DNA of 64,000 nucleotides from Halisarca cf. caerulea (lineage: Eukaryota; Porifera; Demospongiae; Chondrillida; Halisarcidae): NCBI GenBank assembly GCA_963170055.1, contig CAUJGJ010000185.1, positions 3,451,275 to 3,515,274 of the forward strand, in the 5' to 3' direction. Shown piece after piece: positions 62,529 to 64,000 of the stretch. The translations under genes and the position numbers were made by a program. Numbering within the stretch: position 1 is the first letter of the stretch; the number at the start of each line of letters is the position of its first letter. Under the pieces are notes generated by a model. That model was not told the DNA's origin. It did no database searches and saw only the letters and a list, made by a program, of their open reading frames with translations.

Positions 62529-64000
62529 TTCATTTGTCATATCTTATGAACTTTGCCAATTTTGCGCTTTGCCTAATTTTAAAGTCATGTTTGTAACATT
62601 GTCTTTGCGATAAAGATTATTCAAACTTTGCAACATTTGAAACTTTACTTTCTTAGAAAGATAAAATTAGAATTTCATTTGTCATATCTTATGAACTTTT
62701 CCAATTTTGCGCTTTACCTAATTTTAAAGTTATGTTTGTAACAATGTCTTTACGATAAAAATTATTCAAACTTTGTAACATTTAAAACTAAACTTTCTTA
62801 GAAAGTTAAAATTAGAATTTCATTTGTCATATCTTATGAACTTTGCCAATTTTGCGCTTTGCCTAATTTTAAAGTTATGTTGGTAACATTGTCTTTACGA
62901 TAAAAATTATTCAAACTTTGTAACATTTAAAACTTAACTTTCTTAGAAAGTTAAAATTAGAATTTCATTTGTCATATCTTATGAACTTTGCCAATTTTGC
63001 GCTTTGCCTAATTTTAAAGTCATGTTTGAAACATTGTCTTTACGATAAAAATTATTCAAACTTTGTAACATTTAAAACTTAACTTTCTTAGAAAGTTAAA
63101 ATTAGAATTTCATTTGTCATATCTTATGAACTTTGCCAATTTTGCGCTTTACCTAATTTTAAAGTTCTGTTTGAAACATTGTCTTTACGATAAAAATTAT
63201 TCAAACTTTGTAACATTTAAAACTTAACTTTCTTAGAAAGTTAAAATTAGAATCTCATTTGTCATATCTTTTGAACTTTGCCAATTTTGCGCTTTGCCTA
63301 ATTTTAAAGTTATGTTTGTAACAATGTCTTTACGATAAAAAATATTGAAACTTTGCAACATTTAAAACTTTACTTTCTTAGAAAGTTAAAATTAGAATTT
63401 CATTTGTCATATCTTATGAACTTTGCCAATTTTGCGCTTTGCCTAATTTTAAAGTTATGTTTGTAACAATGTCTTTACGATAAAAATTATTCAAACTTTG
63501 CAACATTTAAAACTTTACTTTCTTAGAAAGTTAAAATTAGAATTTCATTTGTCATATCTTCTGCACTTTGCAAATTTTGCGCTTTGCCTAATTTTAAAGT
63601 TATGTTTGTAACAATGTCTTTACGATAAAAATTATTGAAACTTTGCAACATTTAAAACTTAACTTTCTTAGAAAGTTAAAATTAGAATTTCATTTGTCAT
63701 ATCTTCTGCACTTTGCCAATTTTGCGCTTTGCCTAATTTTAAAGTTATGTTTGTAACAATGTCTTTACGATAAAAATTATTGAAACTTTGCAACATTTAA
63801 AACTTAACTTTCTTAGAAAGTTAAAATTAGAATTTCATTTGTCATATCTTATGAACTTTTCCAATTTTGCGCTTTGCCTAATTTTAAAGTTATGTTGGTA
63901 ACATTGTCTTTGCGATAAAGATTATTCAAACTTTGTAACATTTGAAACTTAACTTTCTTAGAAAGATAAAATTAGAATTTCATTTGTCATATCTTATGAA

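Larger units (their letters stand above)
1..64000. repeat. 145-bp AT-rich satellite DNA array filling the window
   Basis: The same unit recurs from the first to the last base, always in the same orientation. The landmark cytosine of gtCtttacg falls at 11, 156, 301 and 446, giving a period of exactly 145 bp. By 63,908 there have been 441 periods with a cumulative shortfall of 48 bp. I can place all of this shortfall as small deletions, so no insertion, transposon or spacer is hidden inside. Copy number is about 441.7. The hand-counted consensus has 34 G/C in 145 (23% GC). Monomers usually differ from each other at only a few positions. This is the structure of eukaryotic satellite DNA in heterochromatin. 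Whether it is centromeric, pericentromeric or subtelomeric cannot be told from the sequence. I do not recognise the family, and both ends of the array lie outside the window. Confidence 0.98.
47710..64000. repeat. Array domain C: more divergent monomers including a 143-bp subtype
   Basis: Right of about 47.7 kb the caacagttaaaac/aagtagaat monomers disappear. Monomers with cttctgcac, cttatcaac, aacttttcaac, tttccaatttt and a 2-bp-shorter tctgcgata junction appear. Eighteen of the 21 indel events found in the window lie here: all fourteen 2-bp deletions, the 14-bp loss and three of the six single-base deletions. Single-base private variants are also more frequent. This fits a less recently homogenised part of the array, possibly nearer an edge, but no flanking unique sequence is reached. 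The last unit (63,898-64,000) is cut by the window end at 103 bp. Confidence 0.8.

Noticed and set aside
1..64000. Protein-coding genes on either strand
   Set aside because: In the consensus, stop codons close all three forward frames within the first 41 bp (taa at 2, 19 and 39) and all three reverse frames within the first 47 bp. The 145-bp length also shifts frame by one each copy. No open frame can much exceed one unit, and short ATG starts such as atgaactttgcc end at once.
1..64000. CRISPR array
   Set aside because: The regular spacing superficially resembles one, but the entire 145-bp unit is conserved. There are no unique spacers, no cas genes, and the unit is far longer than a CRISPR repeat.
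1..64000. Mitochondrial or plastid AT-rich control-region repeats
   Set aside because: Base composition would fit, but 64 kb of uninterrupted repeats with no rRNA, tRNA or gene and with higher-order structure is typical of nuclear satellite DNA.
1..64000. CENP-B box
   Set aside because: The unit's only CpG contexts are acgata/gcgata and tgcgct. Neither matches the ttcg....a..cggg pattern of the CENP-B box.
1..64000. Known ~142-144-bp tenebrionid beetle satellites
   Set aside because: The unit length is similar, but I cannot confirm any sequence match from memory, and length alone is not evidence.
1..64000. Assembly artefact made by copying one read
   Set aside because: Monomers carry many distinct private variants and duplication offsets are nested and varied, so the array is not a mechanical duplication. 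Local copy-number error in the near-identical 12-mer and 15-mer blocks cannot be excluded without reads.
1..64000. Transposon, retrovirus or telomeric repeat embedded in the array
   Set aside because: The indel budget is fully explained by small deletions, leaving no inserted sequence, and no telomere-like hexamer runs or terminal repeats are present.

Overview
The whole 64,000-base window is one uninterrupted satellite DNA array. It is a single tandemly repeated unit of 145 bp, about 77% A+T in a consensus I counted by hand (34 G/C of 145). Every copy lies head to tail in the same orientation. From the first landmark cytosine (position 11, in the motif gtCtttacg) to the last (position 63,908) there are 441 repeat periods. 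The total shortfall from an exact 145-bp grid is 48 bp, and I can assign all of it: fourteen 2-bp deletions, one 14-bp loss and six 1-bp deletions. There is therefore no room for a transposon, gene or spacer, and both window edges lie inside the array.

This points to heterochromatin (centromeric, pericentromeric or subtelomeric) of a eukaryotic nuclear genome, read through by long-read assembly. I do not recognise the monomer as any named satellite and cannot assign the organism. Arrays with units of about 140-180 bp occur in insects, nematodes, plants, fish and molluscs, so taxon should be left open.

There are three domains, defined by sets of linked variants. Domain A (1 to ~30,300) has very similar monomers marked by gaagtta, aaactta, aaattaaaat, gctttccc and aactcaac variants, arranged in irregular higher-order blocks. 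Domain B (~30,300 to ~47,710) switches to a different set (aacatattc, caacagtt, aagtagaat, gtcatg, gcgataaag, caattg, gaaagata). Domain C (~47,710 to 64,000) adds a 143-bp monomer subtype and further private variants (ctgcactttg, cttatcaac).

Superimposed on the 145-bp period are nested segmental duplications whose offsets are exact multiples of 145 bp once the indels are subtracted: 3, 4, 6, 8, 11, 12, 15, 17, 18, 21, 22, 24, 25 and 34 monomers. Several are almost identical and directly adjacent, notably the 12-mer at 44.2-47.7 kb and the 15-mer at 56.1-60.4 kb, which implies recent unequal exchange. There is no single fixed higher-order period. Within the monomer I see one 10-1-10 dyad symmetry and one internal direct repeat with a 16-bp offset. 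All six reading frames are closed by stop codons within the first ~47 bp of the monomer, so nothing here encodes a protein.
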